Shown here: positions 44,983 through 53,344 of the stretch, in pieces
How the letters are laid out: every line of letters begins with the position of its first letter
Position numbering within the stretch: position 1 is the stretch's first letter
NCBI RefSeq assembly: GCF_019511605.1
Contig: NZ_JAEUAV010000009.1
Span: 1 to 64,000 of the forward strand
DNA length: 64,000 bases
Reading direction: 5' to 3'
From: Paraburkholderia phenoliruptrix
GTDB lineage: Bacteria; Pseudomonadota; Gammaproteobacteria; Burkholderiales; Burkholderiaceae
Notes under the pieces: model-generated
What the model was told of the DNA's origin: nothing
What the model saw: the letters and a program-made list of their open reading frames with translations, nothing else
The model's database searches: none
Made by a program: the position numbers and the translations under genes

Positions 44983-46413
44983 TCACTCAGCGCCGTAACC
45001 GACCAGCGCCTTCACTTCGAGATACTCCCGCAAGCCTGCTTCGCCCCACTCGCGCCCGTTTCCCGACCGCTTGTAGCCGCCGAACGGCGCGTTGAAGTCA
45101 GCGGGCGGATAGTTCAGATGTACGCCGCCCGCGCGCAGCGCACGACCTACCTTGCGCGCGCGAGACAGATCTGCCGATTGAACGTAAGCGGCAAGGCCAT
45201 ACTCGGTGCCGTTCGCAATAGCGATCGCTTCGTCTTCGCTGTCGTATGGAATCATCGAGAGCACCGGGCCGAAGATTTCCTCGCGGGCAATCGTCATGTC
45301 GGGCGTGACGTCCGCAAAGACAGTCGGCCTGGCGTAGTAGCCCTTTTCGATACCCGCCGGCAATCCGGTGCCGCCCGTTACAAGGCGCGCGCCTTCATCG
45401 ATGCCTTGCTGGATCAGCGTCTGTACGCGTTCAAACTGATTGCGGTTCACGAGCGGCCCGAGTTGCGTGGACGGATCGTCGGTCGGCCCGACGCGATAAG
45501 ACTGCGCCGCGCGCTTTGCAATCTGCATTGCGTCGTTCATCAGATGACGCGGCACGAGCATACGCGTCGGAATGGAACACGACTGGCCCGAATTCGTGAA
45601 GCACGCGGCGACGCCGCGCTTCACGGCTTCGTCGAGATCGACGTCGTCGAGGAGAATGTTCGCGGATTTGCCGCCCAGTTCCTGCGCGACGCGCTTGACG
45701 CCCGGCGCAGCCGCCTGCGCGACCAGCACGCCCGCGCGCGTCGATCCGGTGAATGACACCATGTCCACATCGGGATGGCTGGCAATCGCTTCGCCCACGC
45801 CCGGACCGTCGCCGTTCACGAGATTGAATACGCCCGCGGGCACTTGCGCTTCGTCGAGCACCTCGGCGAAGAGCAGCGCGCTCAGCGGCGAATATTCGCT
45901 AGGCTTGAGCACCATCGTGCAACCGGCGGCGAGCGCGGGCGCGATCTTCACGACAATCTGGTTAACGGGCCAGTTCCACGGCGTGATCAGTCCGCATACG
46001 CCGATAGCTTCGAGCACGATGCGTGTGTTGCCCCGCTGCTCCTCGAACCGGAAACGCTCGAGCACCTCGATTAACGCGTTCAGGTGTGCCGGCCCGCGCG
46101 CGGCTTGCCCGTTGCGCGCGAACGTAATGGGCGCCCCCATCTCGCGGCGCATTGTCTCCGCGAATTCGTCGTAGCGGCGCTCATAGATGCTCAGCACGCG
46201 CCGCAGCAATGCAACGCGTTCTGCGACGCCCGTTGCCGACCAGCCAGGAAAGGCGCGACGCGCGGCTGCCACAGCGCGGTCGACATCTTGCGCATTGCCA
46301 AGCGCGAGCCGTTCGAACGGCACTTCGGTGGACGGATCGACAATGTCGAACCATCGGGCAGACGCGGGCTCGACCCACTGCCCGTCGATATAAAACTGAC
46401 CTGCATGTGACAT
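44983..46413 (-). CDS. Aldehyde dehydrogenase family protein
   Basis: A 476-residue NAD(P)-dependent aldehyde dehydrogenase. Conserved features are the oxyanion/N-terminal cofactor region LITPWNWPVNQIVVKIAPALAAG, the general-base Glu in AQELGGKSANI (near residue 252), the nucleophile Cys in NSGQSCSIPTRM (near 286) and EEIFGPVLSMIPYD. The ATG at 46413 has GGAG just upstream and gives the canonical N-terminus (FYIDGQWVEP). It would oxidise a semialdehyde formed by one of the dehydrogenases. Confidence 0.94.
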   Translation of the reverse strand: MSHAGQFYIDGQWVEPASARWFDIVDPSTEVPFERLALGNAQDVDRAVAAARRAFPGWSATGVAERVALLRRVLSIYERRYDEFAETMRREMGAPITFARNGQAARGPAHLNALIEVLERFRFEEQRGNTRIVLEAIGVCGLITPWNWPVNQIVVKIAPALAAGCTMVLKPSEYSPLSALLFAEVLDEAQVPAGVFNLVNGDGPGVGEAIASHPDVDMVSFTGSTRAGVLVAQAAAPGVKRVAQELGGKSANILLDDVDLDEAVKRGVAACFTNSGQSCSIPTRMLVPRHLMNDAMQIAKRAAQSYRVGPTDDPSTQLGPLVNRNQFERVQTLIQQGIDEGARLVTGGTGLPAGIEKGYYARPTVFADVTPDMTIAREEIFGPVLSMIPYDSEDEAIAIANGTEYGLAAYVQSADLSRARKVGRALRAGGVHLNYPPADFNAPFGGYKRSGNGREWGEAGLREYLEVKALVGYGAE

Positions 46414-46435
46414 TCCAGGCTCCAGTACGAAAAGA

Positions 46436-47323
46436 TCAGAGAGCATCGCCTTCGAGGAGGCGGTACATTTCTGTATGGTCGGTCGCGGGTGTTGAACGTT
46501 GCGCGGCTTCATCCCACATTGCCGCGCATTGCGCGCCGAGCGTCATCGGATAGCCGACCGACTGCGCGAGTGCCCGTGCGATCTTCAGGTCCTTGTTCAT
46601 CAACTGCAGCGCGAAGCCGGACGCGAACGTGCCGCTCAGCATGAACTGCCTGACCTTGTTTTCCGACGTATTGCTGCGGCCCGTCGACGCATTGAGCACG
46701 TCCGTCATCACGGCGGGCTCTATGCCGAAGCGTTGAGCGACGTGCAGCGCCTCGACCGTTGCGGCAAGCGCGGCAGCCGACACGTAGTTGTTCAGCGCCT
46801 TCGCCGCATGGCCGGCGCCCGCGCCGCCAATGTGCAGAATGCTCTTGCCCATTGCTTCGAGAATGGCCTCACAGCGCGCAAGCACTTCCGCGCGGCCGCC
46901 AACCAGAATGGCCAGCGTGCCGTCCTTCGCTTTCTTCACGCCGCCTGAAACCGGCGCATCCAGATACGCAAGGCCGCGCTCTTCGAGCACCGCGCCGAGC
47001 TTGCGCGAGCGTTCAGGTTCCGACGAACTCATGTCGATCACCACCGCTTCCTTCGCGAGCGCGCTCGCCCACCCGTGCCCGCCGCCGCCCAGCAGCACAC
47101 TTTCGACGATGGCCGAATTCGGCAGCATCGTGATCAATGCGTCCAGCGACGCGGCCGTGTCCTTGTGCAGACGCTGGGCTCCGGTCTGCGCTGCAAGCGT
47201 TTGCGCGCGCTCTGCGTCCGCGTCGTCGATGAACAGCTCAAAGCCTGCGTTGACCAGACACTGCACCATCGGCGCGCCCATCATGCCAAGCCCAATGAAG
47301 CCAATACGCTTTCGTTCTGTCAT
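46436..47323 (-). CDS. Beta-hydroxyacid dehydrogenase, copy 2
   Basis: A 295-residue member of the 3-hydroxyisobutyrate dehydrogenase family with GFIGLGMMGAPMV, the standard substrate loop LDAPVSGGVKKAKDGTLAILVGG, and the catalytic Lys in GAGHAAKALNNYV. It precedes the aldehyde dehydrogenase by 22 bases, which suggests that the two catalyse consecutive steps (hydroxyacid to semialdehyde to acid). Confidence 0.93.
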   Translation of the reverse strand: MTERKRIGFIGLGMMGAPMVQCLVNAGFELFIDDADAERAQTLAAQTGAQRLHKDTAASLDALITMLPNSAIVESVLLGGGGHGWASALAKEAVVIDMSSSEPERSRKLGAVLEERGLAYLDAPVSGGVKKAKDGTLAILVGGRAEVLARCEAILEAMGKSILHIGGAGAGHAAKALNNYVSAAALAATVEALHVAQRFGIEPAVMTDVLNASTGRSNTSENKVRQFMLSGTFASGFALQLMNKDLKIARALAQSVGYPMTLGAQCAAMWDEAAQRSTPATDHTEMYRLLEGDAL

Positions 47324-47336
47324 GACCGTTCGGCTC

Positions 47337-47663
47337 CTAGCGCAGCGCCGAGAACGCGGTGGGCGTCAGGAAGTGATTTTCAATGCGCGCGACAATCGGC
47401 TTTTCGGCTTCTGTCGCGTTGCGCTTGGCGATCCATTCGGCGTCGGCCTGAAACGCGTTCCACTTCTGCTCGCGCTCGGCGAGGCTTTCCCACTTCAGCA
47501 TGTAGGTGAGCGCGTGGTTGTCCGGGCCAATCAGCGTCGTCCAGAAGCCGATCTGCTCGATCCCGTGTTTTTCGAAAAAGCCAAGCGTTGTCGACGTGAA
47601 GCGATCGAGCAAGGCCGGCAGGCGCGTCGGCGCGCAATGATAGATACGCATTTCAACAATCAT
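47337..47663 (-). CDS. NIPSNAP family protein
   Basis: A 108-residue single-domain NIPSNAP protein. MIVEMRIYHCAPTRLPALLDRF opens the ferredoxin-like fold, GFWTTLIGPDNHALTYMLKWESLAEREQKW is the family core. It lies between two dehydrogenase genes with a 13-base gap. NIPSNAP proteins recur in degradation clusters without an assigned reaction. Different in size from the two-domain NIPSNAP at 10359. Confidence 0.9.
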   Translation of the reverse strand: MIVEMRIYHCAPTRLPALLDRFTSTTLGFFEKHGIEQIGFWTTLIGPDNHALTYMLKWESLAEREQKWNAFQADAEWIAKRNATEAEKPIVARIENHFLTPTAFSALR

Positions 47664-47736
47664 TCGGATCTCCGTAGTCTTGAGGTTCAGGTTTCCAATG
47701 CAGCGGCATCAAGCGAGATTCAATCGCGGACGCGGC

Positions 47737-48660
47737 TCAGGCCGGCAGGCCGTCGACCGACGACCAGCGCTCGACGTACTTGACGAGTTCCGTCATGTCG
47801 CGCGCAGTACCGTCCTGCATGGCCGCGTAGTTCCACACCTGGCGCGCGACGCTGCCGATCCACATCGGCACGCCTAGCGCCTGGCATTCGTCGACGGCAA
47901 GGCCGATGTCCTTGCAGACGCTTGCAACCGGAAAGCCGAAATCGAACGTGCGCGGCAGAACGTGCTTCGGGAACTTGTCGAGCGTGGCGCCGTTCTTGCC
48001 GCTGCCCGCATTGATCACGGACATCATGACTTCCGGGTCGAGCCCGCCGCGTACACCCGCGACGAACGCCTCCGACGTGATTGCAAACGCGGTGGACGAC
48101 AACATGTTGTTCAGCAGCTTCAGCAATTGCCCCTGGCCCGCCTTGTCGCCGACCACGAACACTTTGCCGAGCACTTCGAAGAGGCCGCGCACTTCTTCCA
48201 GCGCGGCAGGATTGCCGGCCGCCATGATTGCGAGCGTGCCCTTCGTCGCGCCCGCGGCCCCGCCGCTCACCGGCGCATCGACCGTTTCGATTCCCCTCGC
48301 TAGCAGAGCGTCGGCAACTTCCTTTTCCATACGCGAACCGACGGTCGACAGATCGACCATGATCCTGATTGCTTCGCCCTCTATCAGGCCGCCCGCTCCG
48401 ACCGCCACCTGCCGGAAAATGGCGGGCGTCGGCAAACTCGTGAAAACGATGCGTGCGCTATCGGCCACCTCGCGAACGGACCCGGTCGCCCGCGCACCAA
48501 CCGCCTCGAGCTGCGCGAGCGCCGCGTCATCGCGGTCGTAGACAACCACGTTGTGCCCCGCTGCGACCAACCGCCGCGCCATCGGCCGGCCCATCGTGCC
48601 GACACCGACGAAACCAACAGGCTGACTACCTTGCTGACTTGCTGCATGACTACTCGACAT
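47737..48660 (-). CDS. Beta-hydroxyacid dehydrogenase, copy 3
   Basis: A 307-residue member of the 3-hydroxyisobutyrate dehydrogenase family. Rossmann motif GFVGVGTMGRPMA after a short Ser/Gln-rich lead, substrate loop VDAPVSGGAAGATKGTLAIMAAG, catalytic Lys in GQGQLLKLLNNML. It differs clearly from the other two copies, so the three are not recent duplicates and may act on different intermediates or stereoisomers. Confidence 0.93.
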   Translation of the reverse strand: MSSSHAASQQGSQPVGFVGVGTMGRPMARRLVAAGHNVVVYDRDDAALAQLEAVGARATGSVREVADSARIVFTSLPTPAIFRQVAVGAGGLIEGEAIRIMVDLSTVGSRMEKEVADALLARGIETVDAPVSGGAAGATKGTLAIMAAGNPAALEEVRGLFEVLGKVFVVGDKAGQGQLLKLLNNMLSSTAFAITSEAFVAGVRGGLDPEVMMSVINAGSGKNGATLDKFPKHVLPRTFDFGFPVASVCKDIGLAVDECQALGVPMWIGSVARQVWNYAAMQDGTARDMTELVKYVERWSSVDGLPA

Positions 48661-48690
48661 GACAATCCTCGTAAGAGTAAAAGCTGCGCT

Positions 48691-50076
48691 TCAATTCTGG
48701 CTGCTAGCCGATGTGAGACGCACGACGGCGGCGGCGTCGGGCTCGCTCTCGAACTTCCACAGGCGTTCGACGAGCGGCTGCGGGTCGATGCCAGAGCGGC
48801 CATAAGCCGAGAGCCGATGCAGCTTGTCCGCAAGTTCGCCGTTTGCGAGCGGTGCGTCGAGACTGCCGCGCGCCGCCTGCACGCGATGCGACAGACGGTC
48901 GCCGGATCGCAGAACAATCGTTACTTGCGCCGACTCGACAGGCCACGCCGGCTGATCGACAAAACGCAGCCGGTTCGCCAACGCGCGCAGCGACGGATCG
49001 GCGACGGCGGCATCACTGAATTCCTCGAGCCCTGCTTTGCCGCGCGAAAGCACAACGGCCACCGCATGCTGCGCACTGACCTGGGACTCGCGGCCCGTGC
49101 GAACGCCCGGCCGGTCGGTGCGCTCGCGCAGCAGCGGATGTCCCGTTATCTCGATCATTTCGACGTCGTCGAGCGACCAGCGCGCGTCGCCGCGTAAATG
49201 GAGGCACGCGTCGATTACCGGATTCAATACGACGCCGCACGGATACGGCTTATACGTGTTCTTCAGCAGCGCCCACTCACGCCCCAAATCGTGCGTGAGC
49301 GCGTGCCAGTGCGGATTCGGCGTGGCGACCTGCACGAAGCCATGCTTGCCTTCCAGCGGCGCATCGGGGCCGGAAAAGCCGTGCAGGGCGAGCAACGCCG
49401 ACAGCAGTCCGTTGCGGGCCGCGTTGCCGACGCTGATGCTCTTGGACATGGTTCCGAGTGTCTCGACGAGGCCGCCGGCTTGCGCAGACGCATTGCCGAG
49501 CGCCCACACGATCTCACGCTCGGAAAGCGCAAGAGCTTTCGCAACCGCGGCCGCCGCGCCAAACACGCCGCAAGTCGAAGTGATGTGCCAGCCGCACTGA
49601 TAGTGTTCCGGCGACACCGCATTGCCAATGCGGCACTCCACTTCGACGCCGAGCGCGAATGCAAGCAACAGCGCTTCGCCCGTCTGCGCGTGCTGCTCGG
49701 CAAGTGCGAAGAGTGCCGCGGCGACGGGCGCAGTCGGATGGATGATGCTTGGAATGTGCGTGTCGTCGAAGTCGTAGACGTTTGCGCTCATCGCATTGAG
49801 GGCGGCGGCGCTCAGCATGTCGGCACGCTCGCTGCGTCCGACGACCGTCGCCCCGTCGTTCGCGCGAAAGCGGCTGTAGACGGACACGGCCTTCTCGAGC
49901 GTCGGATCATGCGCGCCCGCCAGCGCCACTGCAAAGTAATTGACGAGCGAGCGTTTCGCCTCATTGCGCACGGTATCCGGCAGATCCCGCCATTGCGTTT
50001 GCGCCACGAAACGCGCGAGACTGCGCGTCAGCTCGCCGTTGCGCACGGCGCCCGGATCGATGGAATCAGCTTGCAA
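48691..50076 (-). CDS. MmgE/PrpD family protein
   Basis: A 461-residue protein of the MmgE/PrpD fold (2-methylcitrate dehydratase, cis-aconitate decarboxylase, iminodisuccinate epimerase). Landmarks: NYFAVALAGAHDPTLEKAV, NVYDFDDTHIPSIIHPTAPVAAALFALAE (the DDTH/HPT active-site stretch, near residue 100) and CGVFGAAAAVAKALALSEREI. Its N-terminus overlaps the SDR stop by 11 bases. It probably dehydrates, epimerises or decarboxylates a polycarboxylic intermediate. Confidence 0.92.
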   Translation of the reverse strand: MQADSIDPGAVRNGELTRSLARFVAQTQWRDLPDTVRNEAKRSLVNYFAVALAGAHDPTLEKAVSVYSRFRANDGATVVGRSERADMLSAAALNAMSANVYDFDDTHIPSIIHPTAPVAAALFALAEQHAQTGEALLLAFALGVEVECRIGNAVSPEHYQCGWHITSTCGVFGAAAAVAKALALSEREIVWALGNASAQAGGLVETLGTMSKSISVGNAARNGLLSALLALHGFSGPDAPLEGKHGFVQVATPNPHWHALTHDLGREWALLKNTYKPYPCGVVLNPVIDACLHLRGDARWSLDDVEMIEITGHPLLRERTDRPGVRTGRESQVSAQHAVAVVLSRGKAGLEEFSDAAVADPSLRALANRLRFVDQPAWPVESAQVTIVLRSGDRLSHRVQAARGSLDAPLANGELADKLHRLSAYGRSGIDPQPLVERLWKFESEPDAAAVVRLTSASSQN

Positions 50077-50851
50077 GCCAGCCTCCTTCTATCGGCATCA
50101 TTGCACCGGTAATCTGGCTGGCCGACGGCCCGCAAAGAAATACCACCATATCGCCGACGTGTGCAGCCTCCACGAGTTCGCCCGTCGGCTGCTTGCCCCT
50201 CAGGAATTCACGGACAGCGTCGCCGCGATCGAGCCCGCGCTCGGTCATCAATGCGTTGATGCGACCGTCAATGTTTGGAGTGAGTACCGATCCAGGACAG
50301 ATCGCGTTGCACGTGATTCCCTCGCCCAGCGTTTCGATGGCGACTGATCGCGTGAGCCCGAGCAACGCGGTCTTCGTCGTCACGTAGTCGACGCGATTGG
50401 CCACTGCGCGTGCGCCGTACACCGAGGTCATGTTGAAAATGCGCCCCCAGCCGCGCTCGCGCATACCGGGCAGCACGAGCTGTATTGCACGCAGTGCGGC
50501 CGTCAGATTCACCGCCAGTGCGTTATTCCAGTGTTCGAGCGGGAGGCTTTCAATGGGCTCGAAATGCCGGACCACCGCGTTGTTGATCAGCACGTCCAGC
50601 GACTTGACGCACTCACTTGCCGCGCCGACCAATGCGTCGACACCTGCCGGCGTGGAAAGATCGGCCTGCACGTAGAGAACGTTGCCTCCGAATGAATGCT
50701 GTAATTCTTCGGTCACACTGATCATCTGCTGCGGCGCTTCGAGGCCGTGCAATACGACGTCGGCGCCCGCAGCCGCGAGCGCGTGCGCGATGGCGAGTCC
50801 CAATCCGCCCGACGAACCGGTAACGAGAGCGCCCTTGCCTTTCAAACTCAT
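50066..50851 (-). CDS. SDR-family oxidoreductase (3-hydroxybutyrate-dehydrogenase-like)
   Basis: A 261-residue short-chain dehydrogenase. NAD-binding TGSSGGLGLAIAHAL, NNAVVRHF in place of NNAG, catalytic SVYGARAVANRVDYVTTK (Ser, then YxxxK), and CNAICPGSVLTPNI, the last very like bacterial 3-hydroxybutyrate dehydrogenases. It ends inside the MmgE/PrpD gene and starts 11 bases after the lactonase gene. Confidence 0.93.
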   Translation of the reverse strand: MSLKGKGALVTGSSGGLGLAIAHALAAAGADVVLHGLEAPQQMISVTEELQHSFGGNVLYVQADLSTPAGVDALVGAASECVKSLDVLINNAVVRHFEPIESLPLEHWNNALAVNLTAALRAIQLVLPGMRERGWGRIFNMTSVYGARAVANRVDYVTTKTALLGLTRSVAIETLGEGITCNAICPGSVLTPNIDGRINALMTERGLDRGDAVREFLRGKQPTGELVEAAHVGDMVVFLCGPSASQITGAMMPIEGGWLAS

Positions 50852-50862
50852 CGTTGCCTCAC

Positions 50863-51663
50863 CTAGCGCGCGTGTGCATCCAGACGCACGATCCAGCCGT
50901 CCGTCTCGCGATCATGGGACGGATAGCGGCTCAGCACCGCCGGGTCGTGGCCGGGAATGACGTGATTCGGCGAACTCGCGAGCCGATGCGCCGCTTCGTA
51001 GCCTTCGATCATGTCGCCGACGTTGTAGACGACAGGAAAGGGCCTGTGATCCTGCATGTTCGCGTAGAAATGGGAGGCGTCCGACGCGAGTACCACCCAG
51101 CCTCGCTGCGTATGCACGCGCACGATCTGCAGGCCGTTGGTGTGTCCGCCGACCCAGTGCACGCTGAGTCCCGGCACGATCTCCGACGCGCCGTCATGAA
51201 ACTGCACGCGGCCATCGAACAGGCGGCCCACCATCGACTTGACGTCCTCGGCCTCGAACGGATGGCTAAGCGCGTGATGACACATGCAACGGCCCGTGCA
51301 ATACGCCATTTCCCGGTCCTGAATGTGGTAACGCGCGCGCGGGAACAGCGAGTGATTGCCCGCGTGGTCGTAATGCATATGCGTGATGATGACGTCTTCC
51401 ACGTCATCGGCTCGTATGCCGATCCGGTTCAGGCCACGCTCGACCGTGTTCGTGATCGTGCGGCCGCGCTTGTCCGCCATCGCCTGATCGAAACCGGTGT
51501 CGACGATGAAGGTCCGCGATTCGCCAACCACCGCCCAGACGAAGTAGTCGAGCGGCATGGGCACGTCATGCGAATCGCCGCCAATGAAGTTCTCGCCCGA
51601 ACGGCGCTCGAAGTGCGCGTACTTGACTGCGTAGATCCGATAACTCTCAGTAGGCGATGACAT
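50863..51663 (-). CDS. Metallo-beta-lactamase-fold lactonase (AHL-lactonase family)
   Basis: A 266-residue hydrolase. The dinuclear zinc motif is THMHYDHAGNH (near residue 115), with later ligands in GHTNGLQIV, ASDASHFY and PGHDPAVLSRYP. The N-terminus resembles N-acyl-homoserine-lactone lactonases (FIVDTGFD). In this context it may open a pathway lactone, but quorum-quenching cannot be excluded. A 12-bp palindrome lies 25 bases upstream of the start. Confidence 0.9.
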   Translation of the reverse strand: MSSPTESYRIYAVKYAHFERRSGENFIGGDSHDVPMPLDYFVWAVVGESRTFIVDTGFDQAMADKRGRTITNTVERGLNRIGIRADDVEDVIITHMHYDHAGNHSLFPRARYHIQDREMAYCTGRCMCHHALSHPFEAEDVKSMVGRLFDGRVQFHDGASEIVPGLSVHWVGGHTNGLQIVRVHTQRGWVVLASDASHFYANMQDHRPFPVVYNVGDMIEGYEAAHRLASSPNHVIPGHDPAVLSRYPSHDRETDGWIVRLDAHAR

Positions 51664-51687
51664 GCCGAAGTCTCCTTTTTTGTGTTG

Positions 51688-51699
51688 ATTCGTACGAAT
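51688..51699. promoter_or_regulatory. 12-bp perfect palindrome before the lactonase gene
   Basis: ATTCGTACGAAT is fully self-complementary and sits in the 48-base gap between the MFS stop and the lactonase start. It is AT-richer than the neighbourhood and could be an internal operator; a chance occurrence is possible. Confidence 0.35.
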
Positions 51700-51711
51700 T
51701 GGCGACAGGGC

Positions 51712-53124
51712 CTACTCCGTTGCCACCGTCGACTGAGGTCGCTGCGCGCCGACTTCGCCGGTGTGAGCATCTGCGGCAATCGCTTCGAGCGAGCGGTGCT
51801 TCGTCTCGGCGCCGAGCACGCCCACGATCAGCGCCTGGAGCAACAGCGTGCCCACTATCAGCGTCAACACGCCCGCAATGCCAAAGCGCGTGAATGCGCT
51901 TGCCACGACATACGGTACGACGATGCTGACGCCGCGGCCCATCGTGTTGGCAAGACCCGAGCCGCGCAACCGCAACTGGGTCGGAAAGAGCTCCGGCACA
52001 TAGGTGGCCACGCTGAACGACGACAACACATAGATGCCGGCCGTGATTGCAAAACCCAGCGCGGTAATGGCTACTGTCGATTGCGCGAACGGATAGGCGA
52101 GCGCGAAGGCCGCGCAGATCAGCGAAAATACGACAATGCCCCATTTCCTGCCAACGCGCTCGGCTAGCGCGAAGGCGATCAGCGAACCGACGGGGCCGCC
52201 CGCGAACATCAGCGCAGTCATGCCGAGCGAGTTCGACACGCTATGCCCTTGCTTGACGAGGAATGTCGGTATCCAGCTGACAAATGCATAATTGACGGTG
52301 AAAAGTGCGACGAGCACTGTAATCGCGGTGATCGTACGCGTCAGCAAGCGGCGCGAGAAGAGATCCGCGAGTCGGCCCGAGGAGACGGAATCGCGAGACC
52401 AGGCTTCATCCGCCTGCGAACTCGTGAAGGTCCGCGCGTGCCCCGACGAAGTACCGCACGCCGCCTCGAATTGTTCGACGATTTTGCGCGCCTCTTCCCC
52501 GCGCCCACGTGAGGCGAGCCAACGGGGTGATTCGGGCATCGATTTACGCAGGAACCAGACAATCAGCGCGCCGCATCCCGCGATGGCGAACATCCAGCGC
52601 CAGCCGTAGCGCGGCACGATCAGCCAGCCAAGGAACGTCGACAAAAACAGCGACGTGTTGATGATCAGATTGAGAATGGTGCCGAAGCGACCGCGCCAGT
52701 CGGCGGGAATGAATTCGCTGAGCGTGCCGTATCCCACGACGATTTCGGCGCCCATGCCGAGCCCCATTACGAGCCGGAAAAAGATCAGCCAATACATTGA
52801 CGGTGCGAGCGCCGCCGCGATTGACGCGAAGCCATAGATGCCCAGGTTGAACTGATAGCAGAAGCGGCGCCCGAAGCGGTCGCCGAGCAGGCCGGAGAGC
52901 CAGGCGCCCGCCATCATGCCGATGAAGGTGACCGACACGAAGGTCGCATTGAGCCCAAGCGTGGATTCTCCGCTGTGGACCATTGCAGCAAGCACGGTAC
53001 CGGCGATGTAGATATCGAAGGAATCGAAGTACATGCCGGCCGCTATCAGGCCGAGCAGACGCCAATGAACCCCGGACAAGGGAAGTCTGTCCAGACGTGC
53101 TCCGATGCTGGCATCCATCTGCAT
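51712..53124 (-). CDS. MFS transporter (aromatic/organic acid symporter type)
   Basis: A 470-residue 12-span transporter. Signature loop LSGLLGDRFGRRFCYQFNLG after span 2, MYFDSFDIYIAGTVLAAM in span 1 (DxFD as in the AAHS and related symporters), and a central loop ESPRWLASRGRGEEARKIVEQFE. First gene of the minus-strand cluster, directly after the palindromic promoter. Probable importer of the pathway substrate. Confidence 0.92.
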   Translation of the reverse strand: MQMDASIGARLDRLPLSGVHWRLLGLIAAGMYFDSFDIYIAGTVLAAMVHSGESTLGLNATFVSVTFIGMMAGAWLSGLLGDRFGRRFCYQFNLGIYGFASIAAALAPSMYWLIFFRLVMGLGMGAEIVVGYGTLSEFIPADWRGRFGTILNLIINTSLFLSTFLGWLIVPRYGWRWMFAIAGCGALIVWFLRKSMPESPRWLASRGRGEEARKIVEQFEAACGTSSGHARTFTSSQADEAWSRDSVSSGRLADLFSRRLLTRTITAITVLVALFTVNYAFVSWIPTFLVKQGHSVSNSLGMTALMFAGGPVGSLIAFALAERVGRKWGIVVFSLICAAFALAYPFAQSTVAITALGFAITAGIYVLSSFSVATYVPELFPTQLRLRGSGLANTMGRGVSIVVPYVVASAFTRFGIAGVLTLIVGTLLLQALIVGVLGAETKHRSLEAIAADAHTGEVGAQRPQSTVATE

Positions 53125-53195
53125 ATGCTGTCTCCGTGAGGTCGGCGTTGGCTTTTTGCTGCCCGCTCGTCGTTGGAAAGACGCCCGTCGTACTG

Positions 53196-53230
53196 TTGAC
53201 GGATTATATTCCTGTCATACAATCCGTCAA
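53196..53230 (-). promoter_or_regulatory. Sigma-70 promoter inside a perfect 10-bp inverted repeat
   Basis: TTGACGGATT (53196-53205) and AATCCGTCAA (53221-53230) are perfect inverted arms with a 15-bp spacer. Read on the minus strand this gives -35 TTGACG, 16 bases, and -10 TATAAT (53203-53208), almost consensus, 72 bases before the MFS start. By symmetry the plus strand shows TTGACG-N16-TACAAT, but no plus gene follows. The arms cover both hexamers, so an operator function is likely. Confidence 0.85.
53211..53223 (-). promoter_or_regulatory. Candidate GntR site within the promoter spacer
   Basis: On the minus strand ATTGTATGACAGG matches ATTGTCCGACAAT at 9 of 13 positions (ATTGT and GACA). 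It occupies the stretch between -35 and -10 of the cluster promoter, where a bound repressor would block polymerase. Confidence 0.4.
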
Positions 53231-53344
53231 GAAGATGATTCAGACACTCACGGACAGGAAAAGTCGGAGCATTGCGCTGGGCGCAGCAGGTCGGCCAGGC
53301 GGCCTATCATGCGCGGTCCGTCCCCAATGCGGTCCGCCCTGCAC

